In this document: positions 25,736-37,849 of the stretch, in pieces
Layout: each line of letters starts with the position of its first letter
Position numbering within the stretch: position 1 is the first letter of the stretch
Assembly: GCA_030998225.1 (NCBI GenBank)
Contig: JAPYXD010000680.1
Span: 12,524,001-12,588,000, forward strand
Length of the DNA stretch: 64,000 bases
Direction: 5' to 3'
Origin: Diplolepis rosae
Lineage: Eukaryota; Arthropoda; Insecta; Hymenoptera; Diplolepididae
Translations under genes and position numbers: made by a program
The notes under the pieces: generated by a model
Told to the model about the DNA's origin: nothing
The model's database searches: none
Seen by the model: the letters and a program-made list of their open reading frames with translations, nothing else

Positions 25736-26951
25736 AATTGAATAAATTATTCCTTAAATTTTCACCGGTATTGTATTTGAATTAAATAAATATTTCTTTA
25801 AATCAAATAAATAATATTAAAAAAATAATTTTTTTCATGTAAAAAAGGCTAAAAAGGTGATTTCTTAAAATCAAATAAATTTATATTTGTTCTAAAGGTG
25901 TTTTTACTTCAGATTGAAAAAATGAAGTTAAAAAACGATTAAATTTAAATAATTTAAATTTAATTAATTAATTAAATTCATTTAAATTTAAATAAAACTT
26001 TTTTCTTAGTGTAATATTAGATAATCTCCAACTTGTTCACAAGTCCCAACTTTTCTCAAGAGTTGAGTGAAGTTTCTCGAACTATTTTCCTCCGTGTGAA
26101 CATATCCACGTGAATTTAATCCAGAAGAGAAAAAAAAAAGTTTTATCGTTTGCGAAGATTTGCATACAGTCTTATTTTACATTTCCGAAGGTGGCAACAC
26201 TCTTTTTACATTCTTTTGGCTACACTGCTCTCTCAAACTTTTCCAAATGAATAATAAAATTAATAAAAATGAAAATAAAAATTTAAATGTAAATATTCCA
26301 AATAGGTAAATTTTTGTTTTTACTCAATAAAGAAGTTTGATTTCATTATTTTAAGCTGAGATTTTCACATATATATCAGGAAAGTATAAAAAGTGTTAAA
26401 GCTATTCAATTTAAATATATAAAAAGTTAGGTGATGGTTATTTATTTATATTGTTTTGGCACATAATAGATTTATAAACGGAAAATATAAACGTCTTTAT
26501 AAACCTTCCTTATAAAAAAATACTAAAAATAATTATATTCAATTTTTCAAAAAATATTATCAATTCTTATGGGATATCACTTTTATGTATTTTTAAAATT
26601 CGTTTTCTTGTGTATTAAAATTTTTCAATTTTTACGCCTTTTCGTTCTAAGTTTAGACTTTTTCAAAATCTAGAGAAAAATAAGTATAGTTTTTTGGCAT
26701 GATTCTTACATTCTACGTAATTTTACCTTTAAAACAAGTTGAAAAACAATCCGAGGCATTCTGAAACAGAGTTTTTAAATTCTCGAGAATTCGAGTCGAA
26801 TTAATATAACAGAAAATATTACAGAGTTTAAAAAATATAAGAGAATATAAAGAGAATTTAAGGAATTTATGGTTTAAATAATTATTTATCAATATTTATA
26901 GTACCTTTATAGTTAAATAATAGGCGCCCACTTATATAAATATATCTATAA

Positions 26952-28030
26952 AAAATTTGAATGCGCCTAGGGTGCGCGATTTAATGGTCGCGCTTCGCGC
27001 TCCGTTCCTTCTGAACCTCGCGCTTAGCGCTCGGTCTTATGCTTTTCGCATTCATTTAAGTTTATTTCTTACAATTTGATACTGAAGCTTAAACCAATTT
27101 CATAATAATATTACAGATGATGTGAATTACTCTCTAAATCTGAATCAGTCAAATTGTCACTGATTGAATCAGTGATTTTCCTTTTCACTGATTCATCAGT
27201 TAAATCCATATTTTTTACTGTTAAATCAGTTATTTTTCACTGTTAAATTAGTGAAAACAATATTTTCCACAGTTAAATCAGTTAATTTTCACTGAAGTAA
27301 TCAGTGAAATTTGACTGATTGGCAGTAACCTCTTTTTAGCTATTTGAATCAGTGAAATTTCACGGATAATCAGTATATTTTGACTGATTCAGATTTAGAG
27401 AGTACACATTTTCTCAAAGTCACTGATTCTCATCATGACGCTCGCGCTTCGCGCTCGATTTTCTGTATACATTTCAGTAACTTTTTAATAAATTACATGG
27501 TTAAAATAATTTATTTTCTTCCAAATCTCTGAAAAAGGAAAATCAATCGTAGACTTTATTTAAGGAAACGATTTTGCAGAACAACGCTTATTTCGTATCT
27601 CACATATTTTGGTGAAAAAAATCGAATTTTTTCAATATTAAAAATCAAATCATAAAATATACATCCTGTCGAGAAATGTCTTAATGAGAATTTTTATACC
27701 TCATTTAGGGAAATAATTTTCCATCTAAACGTTTTTTTGTATCTCACATTTTTTGTCTAAAAATTTGAATTTTTTAATTTTAATCGTATTTTTGGAATTG
27801 AAACGCAAAATTTATGTTTTATCAGAAACTGTGTGAGACAAAAATTGTAGATCTTTTTAAAACTAACAACTTTGCATTCTTACGTTTTTTCGTATTTGAC
27901 ATATTATTGTTAAAAAAATTGAATTTTGGATTTTCAATAGTATTTTTTTAAATTAAAAAGAAAAATATACATCTTATGAAAATTTTTTCACATAAAACTA
28001 ATACCTTCTCATCCATAATGAGAATGTAAA
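26952..28030. repeat. GCGCTTCGCGCTC repeat family, copy 1 (interrupted)
   Basis: It starts GCGCCTAGGGTGCGCGATTT, followed by palindromic CGCGCTTCGCGCTC units. After the MITE at 27130-27402 it continues through TCATCATGACGCTCGCGC into ~180-base modules (TTCGTATCTCACATATTTTGG..., AAAATATACATC...). It parallels 41020-42420 and 56080-57615 but lacks a segment of about 60 bases that the other two keep. No coding sequence. Confidence 0.7.
27130..27402 (+). mobile_element. CTCTCTAAAT MITE, copy F, with empty sites in paralogous repeats
   Basis: A 273-base copy flanked by TA and inserted in the GCGC repeat. The sister repeats read GATGTAAATTATTCATTTTCTC at about 41186 and GGAAATTACATTTTCTC at about 56247 with only one TA. 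Copy F splits the same text as GTGAATTA...TACACATTTTCTC. This directly supports TA target-site duplication for the family. Confidence 0.88.
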
Positions 28031-28550
28031 AAAGAAGAACCTGAGAATAGTTTTACTGTCAATATATTGAAATTTAATACCGTTGAAATTTGACCTTTAC
28101 TATACAAAATAATGTATATAATACACATATAATAATTATATAAATTATATATTTATTTACTAAAATTCTAATTTTTATGGAACATAACAGTTTTTTTTTG
28201 CATTTTCCGAGGTCATTACAGGTCACGGTATTTATAAATTAGCAGGGAGAAATAAATAAAACTTAAAAAAGTTAGGGAATTTTTTTGGATCCAACAAATT
28301 ATAATTATAATTGAACAAATTTTTCGTTTTCTTCCGCTGAATAAAATGCACATTTTGAAGTTAAGTCGAAAATTTCTTTTTAATTCTGCCGATGGAGGTT
28401 TACTATATAACCAGAATATGATTAAATTATCAAAAGATAATCTCATATTGCAGTATCAATTCATCTTGAATTTTTAACACGTTTAACAAGTCAAAATAAA
28501 AAAATCTCATAAATTTTAAAAGAATTTATTTACCGGTTATATTCCTTTTC

Positions 28551-28710
28551 AATCCGAGGCATCAATCTGAATGAATCCGATTCAAATTTATGATCCAAGT
28601 CAATTTATTCGGATTGGTTCGGACTGAAAATTCAGTTTGGATTATTTCTGAACTCGAATTGACTCGGATAAAAAATGTAGCCAATTTTATTCAAATTGAT
28701 GCCTCGGATT
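28551..28710. mobile_element. Small palindromic element
   Basis: ATCCGAGGCATCAATCTGAAT near 28552 is inverted at about 28690-28709 with one mismatch. The interior carries CGGATTGGTTCGG-type units. It is a short foldback repeat with no coding content. Confidence 0.5.
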
Positions 28711-29093
28711 TAAGCGGAATAAATCGGATTGATTTTCGACCAATTTTCATCAAACAAAGTTCAAAACCTATTTCAGATTGGTTCTAATGATTTCCAATTG
28801 TTTGAAAACTAATTTTGGAATGGCTCCGATTCGTTCGGATAGAATTCCTTTGCAAAAATTTTGCATTGATGGGAATCCAAAAATGACTTGAAGGAATTAA
28901 GTTTTTAATAAAAACTTTAAATATGAAAGTTATTAGGAAAAGATAATTATATTATTATATTATTATTTTGAATTAATTTTTTATTTTAAAATGAAAGAGT
29001 TTTATGATTTTAATAACTTTTGTATTCTATGTGTTTTTTCGATAACTCAAATTGTTACAGACTTTCATCAACAAAAAATAAGGAGTTAAGCAA

Positions 29094-29140
29094 GAGCACC
29101 CAAAATGTGATTCGAATTCATCAAGTTTTTGGGTGCTAGA
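29094..29140. repeat. Short hairpin
   Basis: AGCACCCAAAA and TTTTTGGGTGCT face each other across about 25 bases. It could be a stem-loop relic, and no function is implied. Confidence 0.35.
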
Positions 29141-29754
29141 GCAATAAAGCTAAAATTTATGAATTTTTATTTCAAAATGAATCAACTTTATTGCAGAAAT
29201 TAAATTTTTTCTCATTTTAAAGGCATAAGATAAAAATATATTTTATTGATAATTGAATATACTGATATGAATATACTACTATTCATAATTTACTGCTATA
29301 AAATACAAATTTCGACTATTTTGCCTTTTATATCAACTATTTTCAAAACAACCTTTTCTGATCGTAATAAAACTATATTGCCGAAGCTTTTTTTAATTTC
29401 GAAAAATGTTGTAATGAAGAATTTATTATTAATTACGTAAGTGCAATTTATAAAATTTGGTTTATCCAATTTAATATAAAAGTACACATTTCAAGCCAAA
29501 AACTTCAAGTTTACTTGCATATTTAATTTATTAATATTAGTTTTCATTTAATTCATGAATTTTACCCGAAATAAGATCAATTGAAAAGAAAAATTATTCT
29601 CATTATGAGTCAATGATAGAAATCCATATTAATTTTGAAAATCAAACATTGTATAAGTAAAGAAAACTTTCTAAAATTAAATTTTGGAGCCCCCCCCCCC
29701 CTCCATTTAAGGATTTCCCCATATTTTGTTACATGTTATTTAAAAAAATGTCTA

Positions 29755-30119
29755 TTAAGGCCATGGATCAACCAGGCCACGTGACCAAATTTCTGTAAAA
29801 ATTCATGTAAGATAGCTTTTTAATTTTACAAAATATTTTTCTGAAAATTTGGAAAATACAACACAAGACGATACAGAACGTCTGACAACTTTGTTCGATT
29901 GGAAATTTTGCGAAAATGTTTACAGTTACCTGTAATTATCGATCAATTTAAAAATTTTTTTTCAAAATTGTTACTAAGATGAAGTTAACAGACGTGATTT
30001 ATTGTTTTTGTTACATTTACCAAGTTTTCAGAAAGATGTGTTGTAAATTAAAAAATTTGTCTTACATGAACGAATTGATGTATAATTTAGTCACATGGTT
30101 CGCTGATCCATGGCCTTAA
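29755..30119. mobile_element. TTAA-flanked foldback MITE (GGCCATGGATCA ends)
   Basis: TTAAGGCCATGGATCA at 29755 mirrors TGATCCATGGCCTTAA at 30104-30119, and inside both ends lies a CACGTGAC or GTCACATG motif. The element spans 365 bases. Partial relatives are near 15285-15297 and 16811-16841. Confidence 0.75.
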
Positions 30120-30215
30120 ATGATTTCTACCTTCAAAATACCAAATAGCGAGTCAAATAATTAGAAAGATGACATGGAAAGTTTAGCCATTTATTGAAAC
30201 AAAAGGAAAGAATTA

Positions 30216-31001
30216 CAGTAGGTGGCCAAATTATTATACTCACTTTGTTTTTGTTGATCGCATAAAATTATCTATTATTGACAATACACATATTAAAACT
30301 TTTCCCTAAAAATAACATGAAAGACTTCAAAATTATGCATAAATAACCTCTAAATGAACTGTTTTTGTTCATTTTTTAGAAAGATATTGTGAAAAATGTC
30401 CAAATTTCAAGCTTTTCTTAAATTATGAATAACTTTTGAAATAATTGATGTTTCTCGCTGTTCTTCGACTCATTTTAAAGGTAAATTTGCGTGAAATGTA
30501 AAAAAACGTTCCAAAAAATTATACTAATTTTTCCCTAGATTCTGAAATGGTCTAAACTTAAAAAAAAAGATGCATAAAAATTCAAACTTGCAAATTTATT
30601 CATGAAAAATAGTATAAATAATTATATTTAATTTTTCAAGAAAATTTAATTCCTTCTTGTGGGTTATCACTTTTATGTATTATAAAATCCTTTTTTTGAG
30701 AATTAGAATTTTTTCAATTTTCATGCCTTTTTTGTTTTAAGTTTAGACTGTTTCAAAATCTAGGGAAAAATTAGTATAATTTTTGGGCGTTTTTTTACAT
30801 TTCACATAAATTACCCTTTGAAATGAGTTCAATAACATTAAAAAACATCATCTATTTCAAAAGATATTCACAATTTAAGAAAAGTTTCAAATTTCGACAT
30901 ATTGTATGTCAACATATGTTTAAATATGTCTATTATCAATAATAGGAGATTTTAGGTGATCCACAAAAACAAAGTGAGTATAATAATTTGCCCACTTACT
31001 G
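30216..31001. mobile_element. Tc1-like non-autonomous element
   Basis: The terminal inverted repeats are about 40 bases: CAGTAGGTGGCCAAATTATT at the left, and at the right its inverse AATAATTTGCCCACTTACTG. TA flanks both sides. CAGT-initiated termini and a TA target are typical of Tc1/mariner elements. The 786-base interior has no transposase. Part of it (about 30595-30840) recurs near 26530-26760. Confidence 0.78.
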
Positions 31002-31225
31002 TAATTATATTTTAAGATTTTAAAAAAGCATAAATTATATGGTGTAATTGTTTGTTAAAAAAATTGCGTAACTGTATCGATTTACTCCCCTCCCCCATGT
31101 AACAAATCATAATATTTTTTCAAACCCCTTTCCCCTCAAGAACGGTTACGTAATTTATGTACGTATATTAATATTTGATAATTACCGTTGTTGATTTTAT
31201 AAACTAATCCATTGATTAATTCCTA

Positions 31226-31945
31226 CACTGAGAAAATAGTTTCTTTGAATCGAAGAAACATTTCTTTGATATACGGCCAAAGGAAAAATGTCTGAATTAA
31301 AGAAAGTTTTGTTAACTCAAAAAAAATTTCTTTGATCCAAAGAAATAGATTTGTTTACACTAAAGAAAATTTTTTTGAATCATCAAAACTTTCTTCAATT
31401 CCAAGAAATTTTTTCTTTGACCGTATATCAAAGAAATGCTTCTTTGATTCAAAGAAACTGTTTTCTGGGTGTATAAATTGTACAAAATTAACGAAAGATA
31501 TAAGATAAATTTCTTTGAATTGAAGAAAGTTTTGTTGATTTAAAGAAATAGATTTATTTACTTTGAAGAAAAATTTTTTGATTCAACAAAACTTTCTTCA
31601 ATTCAAAGACATTTATTCTTTTACCATATATCAAAGAAATGTTTCTTTGATTCAAAGAAACTATTTTCTGGGTGTATACATTGTACAAAATTAACGAAAG
31701 ATATAAGATAAATTTCTGTGAATTAAAAAAAGTTTTATTAATTCGAAAAAAAATTTCTTTGAATTAAAGAAAGTTTTGTTAATTCGAGAAAAATGTCTTT
31801 GATCCAAAGAAATAGATTCGTTTACATTAAAAAAAATTTTTTTGAGTCAGCAAAACTTTCTTCAATTCAGAGAAATTTTTTCTTTGAGCGTCTATCAAAG
31901 AAATGTTTCTTTGATTCAAAGTAATTATTTTCTGGGTGTATATAT
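31226..31945 (+). repeat. Three near-tandem palindromic TTTCTTTGAATCAAAGAAA units
   Basis: The text GTTTTCTGGGTGTAT and variants ends successive units at about 31473, 31676 and 31941. Each unit carries inverted TTTCTTTGAT/ATCAAAGAAA pairs and ATACGGCCAAAGG or GACCGTATATCAAAG. The left outer end ACACTGAGAAAATAG mirrors these right ends, so this appears to be a MITE that multiplied in tandem. Confidence 0.65.
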
Positions 31946-32366
31946 TGTACAAATTTAAGGTGGCTTCGGCATTTTTGAAAAAAATTACAGATTGCTCTAA
32001 AACTTAGAGATTATCTTAATAAAATATGCTAGATTCATTTGGAAAAAAGAAATACCATGGTTGACAATGTATTGCCGAAAAAATCGCTACCGAAAAAATG
32101 TCAGTTTAACACGTAGTCTTATGGGATTCCTCATCAAAATCGGCGAAACTCCGGAACAAAATCACAAGTCCCCATAAATCAAATATATAATAGTTCTTTC
32201 GATTCCGAGAAATCTACTAGTATTACAAAAACAAAGGGTTGACGACTTCAATCAAAAGAAAATTGCAAGAAAAGTACAGAATATAAAAAACCACCTAGAG
32301 GTGAAACTAATAAATTTTTACTATCGCTTTTTTCAGAAGACATTTCCGCGATTTCTTACCCTTCTA

Positions 32367-32637
32367 CTCTCTAAATTTGAATCAGTCAAAATCTACTGAT
32401 TATCAGTGAAATTTGACTGATTAAAATAGCTAGAAAGAGGTTACTGTAAATCTGTCAAATTTCACTAATTATTTCAGTGAAAATTGACTGATTTGACAGT
32501 GAAAAATATTTTTTCACTGATGAATCATTAAAAATTAACTGATTTAACAGTGAAAAATATTTTTTCACTGATGAATCAGTGAAAAGGCAAATCGATGATT
32601 CAATCAGTGAAAATTTGACTGATTCAGATTTAGAGAG
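32367..32637 (-). mobile_element. CTCTCTAAAT MITE, copy G
   Basis: A 271-base copy in minus orientation with TA on both flanks. The core reads AGCTAGAAAGAGGTTACTG, and a GTGAAAAATATTTTTTCACT unit occurs twice. Confidence 0.87.
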
Positions 32638-32653
32638 TACTCAGATGTAACTA

Positions 32654-33868
32654 TGATACATCCCAGGTGCGAATTGACCGTCGGCCCACGGTTGGGCCAA
32701 CTTTGTTAAAGTTGGTCCAACCTTGTTGGCCAGAGGTCGGGCCAACTAGTGAAATGATAACGCTATCCGTCCATTGGCGTGAACAGTTGGCCCGACGCTG
32801 GGTGCCGGAGATGGGCCGTCCTAGGTCAAAATATGCTTTCACCCGCGTAGAAAATGAAATCAGGGCAGTATCAGGCCCTGATAAGATACATTATTTGATT
32901 ACTACATTATTAGTACGTTATTGTTACCATTATTTGAAATCGCACGCTTGAATTAAAAATTTCAAATTCGCTTTTGGATTCGAACCCTCTAACCTACCTA
33001 TATTATCTACATAACTAAACGCATTCCTAACGCCTAAAGCTTCTCTGCTATTCTCGCTTACCATATTCCGAATAAAATCTCGCTTATAAGCTACTGCTGC
33101 AAAGGCCGTATAAGATGGGTCTGTACCCTGTTAATGAGCAATCTTTTTGTTTCAAGTATTTTAATCAGTTATGGGTTTAAAATTTTTACACTTTCAATGA
33201 CTGAATTAAATTTCTATATAACACAGTATTTTTGTATGAAACTTGGAAAAAACTTTTTTATCAAAAACATTATCTTATAAGAAGTTGTATACTTTAAAAG
33301 TATACATTCTTACAGTACTCTAGTAATAATTTACATAGTATACAACTTTTTACATTTTAATGTCAAGATTTTTTTTTTAATAGGGCAATGTCCGCACGGT
33401 TATAATCTAGTTGATAATATGCCGACGATTGCTTCAACCATGGCCCAGAGGTGGGCCAACCAAACTATCACGATCATCTAAGGTAATTCGCCAAGGTTGG
33501 CCCGACAGTCGGTTCGAGTCTGGGCCATAGTTGGGCCGACAGTTGGTCGTGCAATGGCAACGGAATCTAGTTGATAATATGCCGACGATTGGTTTAACCG
33601 TGGCCCAGAGGTGGGCCGACTGAACTGCCACGGTCATCTAAAGCAATTCGCCAAAGTTGGCCCGACAGTCAGTTCGAGTCTGCGCCATAGTTGAGCCGAC
33701 GGTCGGGCACATCTTTGGTTGCCGATGTTGGCTGCCAAAGTTGGTGAAACCGAAACTACCATAGTTGGCCCAACTATGGTCACCAAACCTTGGTCGCCAG
33801 AGTAGGGCCAACCGTGGCCCGATGGTCCAACTCTGGCAGCCGACCGAAATTCGCACCTGGGATATGAT
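32654..33868. mobile_element. GGGCCA-rich repeat element
   Basis: The inverted ends TCCCAGGTGCGAATT (32661) and AATTCGCACCTGGGA (33848-33862) enclose 1.2 kb. Both shoulders consist of repeated GGTTGGGCCAACTTTGG-like and GGCCCGACAGTCGGTTCGAG motifs. On the right, a unit starting ATCTAGTTGATAATATGCCG recurs exactly 160 bases apart (33405 and 33565). Overlapping open frames on both strands come from this symmetry and are not genes. Confidence 0.7.
32950..33065 (-). repeat. tRNA-derived SINE-like remnant
   Basis: On the minus strand TAGCAGAGAAGC (A-box-like), GGCGTTAGGAATGCG and then GGGTTCGAATCC (a good B box) follow each other, as in tRNA-derived SINEs. The spacing between the boxes is too long for an ordinary tRNA and I see no clean cloverleaf. 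Confidence 0.4.
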
Positions 33869-33961
33869 TATTAAAAAAATAAGTAGCAATGAACATTCAT
33901 GTAACACCTGCCCCCATGGTGCCCCCACTTCATACGTCACCAAACGCCGAAGCCACCTTAA

Positions 33962-36238
33962 CGAAAGATATGCACAGACACTTAAATTACAGTTTAATCA
34001 ACATAAGGTGACTTTTGTTTCAGGATAGCGACGGCGTTATAAATACAAAGGACGCAAGCAATTTATCGAATTAATTATCCGATACTGGAGGTGATTGTAA
34101 AATAATTCCAGACGTTTGAATCAAGAATCGATCGATATGATCGGTCTGTTATAGATGACCTTGACCATCGCGAGTCAATGCACGGTGGACAATAAACGTT
34201 AACATTTAATTTCTACGAAGCAAAAGACAGACGTCGATCGATGTCTGGATGAATATTTTAAAATTAATAATTACAGTGGAGTTTTAGCGGCAGTGGATGG
34301 CTAATTGAGGAATTTGAGTATTCAATTTTGCATTTGAAATAGGGCATGCGAGTCATATATTTGTTGATTATGATTAGATAAAGACAAGGAAATGAATTTA
34401 ATTCAATTTCCAATCTTCGTGCTGGGAATTCAAACTGCTTTTTTAACCATTCAAATTTTTTTAGAATTAAAAAAAATTTGATATTCATTTTAATTAAGTA
34501 AACCGTAATTATTTGTTTATATTTTTTAAACTTTGTAATGACTCCAAATTATGTTAATGGCAGTAATAAATAATCCAATAAGAGACAAAGTTATAAGTGA
34601 CGATTTAAAAAAAAATGAATAATCACACGAAATTTTTTTGAGTTTAGTAATTAGCAAATAATAATCTTATTCGTTCTGAACCTTGTTGACCTTTTTATCA
34701 AACCTGAGTAAAATGCTGCAGACATTGCCCAATATTATGAAAGCAGCCGAAAAAAGAAAGCTGAAAATGAGTCCAAATTAACTTCCATATTAACTTTGTG
34801 ATTTGAGTTAATTTCAAAGTCGTTATAAAACTTAATTTGTACGTTTAGTTATCAGTTTAACTAAATGCAGTTAATATTTGAATTTAAGCTAAACTTAATG
34901 ACATATTGATTTGTGGAATCAAAGTAATAAATTTAATCATTTTATATAATAATTTATAATTTATATATATTTCAATTTACTTTTTTTTGGATTAATAACA
35001 TTTATTTTGATTTTATATAAAAAAGTAATTTTAATTGAATGGTTATTATTTTATATTAATTTACTAGATTTAAATTTAATTATTTATAATTAAAATGGTA
35101 AATTGTATTGGCCCTTGATTTGATTAGTAATACTTGGTAAGTTTGCATTGGCTTTGATATTTTTAAGGGTAATTTTGTTAATTTCTTCAATTGTATGTTT
35201 ATCAACAAATTGAAGAAATTGACAAAATTTTTGTTCTATTCTAAAAAAAATCTAAATGCAAATATTTTAAAATGAAATTGGTGCGATTCAATGCCGCTGT
35301 GTGATAAAAATTGGCTTGAATTAATTATCAATTTGATTTTAGGTGTTTTGTGCTTAAAAAATTTTTTGCGTTTTAGTATTTTTATTTAGATTGTGACTTA
35401 TCGCAAAATTACGTCACCCAAATGTGAGTACAGTTTATAAACAAAAGTGAGCAGTCAAGGACGAAGATTTAATTTAAAAGTTTTAATTTCTTCACTGAAA
35501 ATACGAGAACCAGATTCACGATGCTTGGCTCAGTATTACTCTTCTCTTCTGATTAGCAATGTTACGTAACTAAAAGTACCTTTATAGCCAGGTGTAAGTG
35601 GGATAATATTTCTTTAAGACATTCCACAAACAAAGATACAACTGCCTCAAATCAACTTTCATGCTCTTTATAATTTTCACGGTCGAAAATTCATTTGAGA
35701 AAAGAAAAAAGATTCAATTTACTCTGAATTAAACTTTTAATTGCTTCAAAGTATTTATATAGATAAGATCAATATTGTTAATATATACACTGAAAAAACG
35801 CTTTTTTTCAAATCAACAAAATATTTTATTGGCATCTGTAAAACCAAATTTTGTTGTTGTAGCTACAATTTTTGGCTTCATACATTTTTTTCTCATTATA
35901 CGAGTGTAGAAACAAAATAATAAATCTAAGCTGATATACTGAAAGGAAAACCATAAATATGAAAGTGCTATAAACAAAATAATCAGAAACTAAAGAAGGA
36001 ATGGAAGAATCTAGTTAAGAACTCAGAGAATGCATTTATCAATCAATAAAGCAAGATTAAGTGGATCGATACTGGCGTTATCTTTAAAGTACAGAAGCTT
36101 TTATACTTGAATTTCTCTATTCTCTTTATCAAAGATGGTTCTTTTCTTACAAATAAAAAATCAATTGAAATCATCATTCTATAAAATATTAATTAAACAA
36201 ATCGAGGTTTTCAGAAAAGCAAATTATTTTCTGATCCG
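33962..36238. other. Gene-free stretch
   Basis: About 34020-34260 is less AT-rich, with CGATCGATATGATCGGTC palindromes, and could be regulatory. The rest is AT-rich without a recognised element, except a diverged terminus ACACTGAAAAAACG near 35788. Confidence 0.25.
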
Positions 36239-36458
36239 CTCTTCAAATTTGAATCAGTCAAAATCTACTGATTATCAGTGAAATTTGACTGATTCAAATA
36301 GCTAAAAAGAGGTTACTGTAAATCAGTCAAATTTCACTGATTATTTCAGTGAAAATTTACTGATTTGAAAGCGAAAAATATTTTTTCACTGATAAATCAG
36401 TGAAAAGGAAAATCACTGATTCAATCAGTGAAAATTTGACTGATTCAGATTTAGAGAG
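36239..36458 (-). mobile_element. CTCTCTAAAT MITE, copy H (internally deleted, decayed left end)
   Basis: A 220-base copy starting CTCTTCAAATTTG (a mutated terminus) and ending ATTTAGAGAG, with core AGCTAAAAAGAGGTTACTG. The flanks differ (CG and CT). Confidence 0.82.
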
Positions 36459-37845
36459 CTCACTTGAGAATTCACTGAATCACAAATAATTTACAAGATA
36501 TGTAAACCACCTAGGTTAGTTTAATAAAAATATGCAATTTGAGAGGAGAGTCTTACGTGGTTGGTAAGTGAAAGTAAAAGTATTAATCAAATCACAATCT
36601 AGGTCTGGGTCTGAGGTTCCGACCCAATGACTATAACTATAGCTTTTGTCACCAACTCTCGATTTTGCAAATGAACGACCTCACCTGAAGGCGAAACCAA
36701 ATCAAAGAAATATCTGTTAAAACGAGCCCTTTTTATTGAATTTAAAATGCTATTTAATTAACAAATTTTAATTTGAAAAAAGGTAGTACACTGTTAGAAA
36801 TTTTTGTATTAAACTTCCATTACATGTGATCGAACTTTTTTCCGTAACGTATATTAAATTTGAAATACTTTAATCTTAAAATACAAATTTTTATTTGAAT
36901 CAATTAATTTTAATTTATCACCTGTATATTAAAGTCTATTAAAATGGACAAGATTTTAAACAGTGTATGTAAAGTGAAACCAGGAAAAGAAACAAGTTTA
37001 TTTAGAATGCAATTGAATTAAGCTAGCTTTGATTAACATAATTAAAAAATTGCAATCAATTATTCTAATTTATACTTAATTTGATTTTTGTTATCCAAAA
37101 TTATCTAATTTATAAAGAATGATTTACTAACGATTGGTCTCGGAGAAATTAAAGAAATTTTTACCAAAAATCTTAAGATAGACTTTTTTTGTGAAGAAAC
37201 GCACTTAAATAATTATTGAAGATAATTTTGAATGCCAGATTCCTTCTGAGAATCTCTTTAAATATTTACATCGAGGTAATTTCATTAAATTGATTTTCAA
37301 ACAAGCGAAAACCTCAGGTTGCTGAAAAAAACCATTCCACCTTGTCCTACCTTCGCCATTGGATTTTCCCCTGAAAAAGACAAGGGTATCGAAGAGAAAT
37401 AACAAGAATACTTTTGATTACAGCAAGCATCGCGCTGCTGGATACGAAAGTGTTATAAACTTCATGCTAAATGCCTACAAGTGTTACCTAACGCAAATAA
37501 ATGAGAGAAAGAGAGCCCAAGACTTGCACCGACAAATATCTAGAGTGACATCACACTTTCATTATCATATCGCACCAGGTTTACCCGCAAAACTGTCATT
37601 TTAACTGAATCCCTGATTTTAAGAAAAAGTCAATTGTATGAAAGAAATACACCGGAAAGTAAGAACCTTTCGATTTCCAGTCAAATATTTTCATAGCTAA
37701 GCTAGACAAGTATCGTGCACTTCTCTTTTCAAAGAAAAATATCTGTATGTCATTTCCAATGGAATTAATTGATTATCAGTAAAATTTTTTGACAACCGAT
37801 CTACGAAGGTATCCGACATTCCTCGCCTGTTATTATACATTGTCT
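36459..37845. other. Gene-free stretch
   Basis: No repeat or gene recognised. The 81-codon plus-strand frame at 37359-37604 sits in a less AT-rich patch, but I recognise no domain or splice context and do not call it. Confidence 0.25.
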
Positions 37846-37849
37846 AATA

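Larger units (their letters stand above)
31955..33961. mobile_element. TTAA-flanked element GGTGGCTTCGGC carrying two other insertions
   Basis: TTAAGGTGGCTTCGGC at 31955 and GCCGAAGCCACCTTAA ending at 33961 are inverted termini of one 2 kb unit. Inside are MITE copy G (32367-32637) and the GGGCCA repeat element (about 32654-33868). Its left interior (about 32025-32100) matches, inverted, about 47085-47150. No transposase is encoded. Confidence 0.7.

Noticed and set aside
32651..33943. Overlapping open frames on both strands rich in GPT/VGPT
   Set aside because: They come from the symmetric GGGCCA repeats, not from protein coding.
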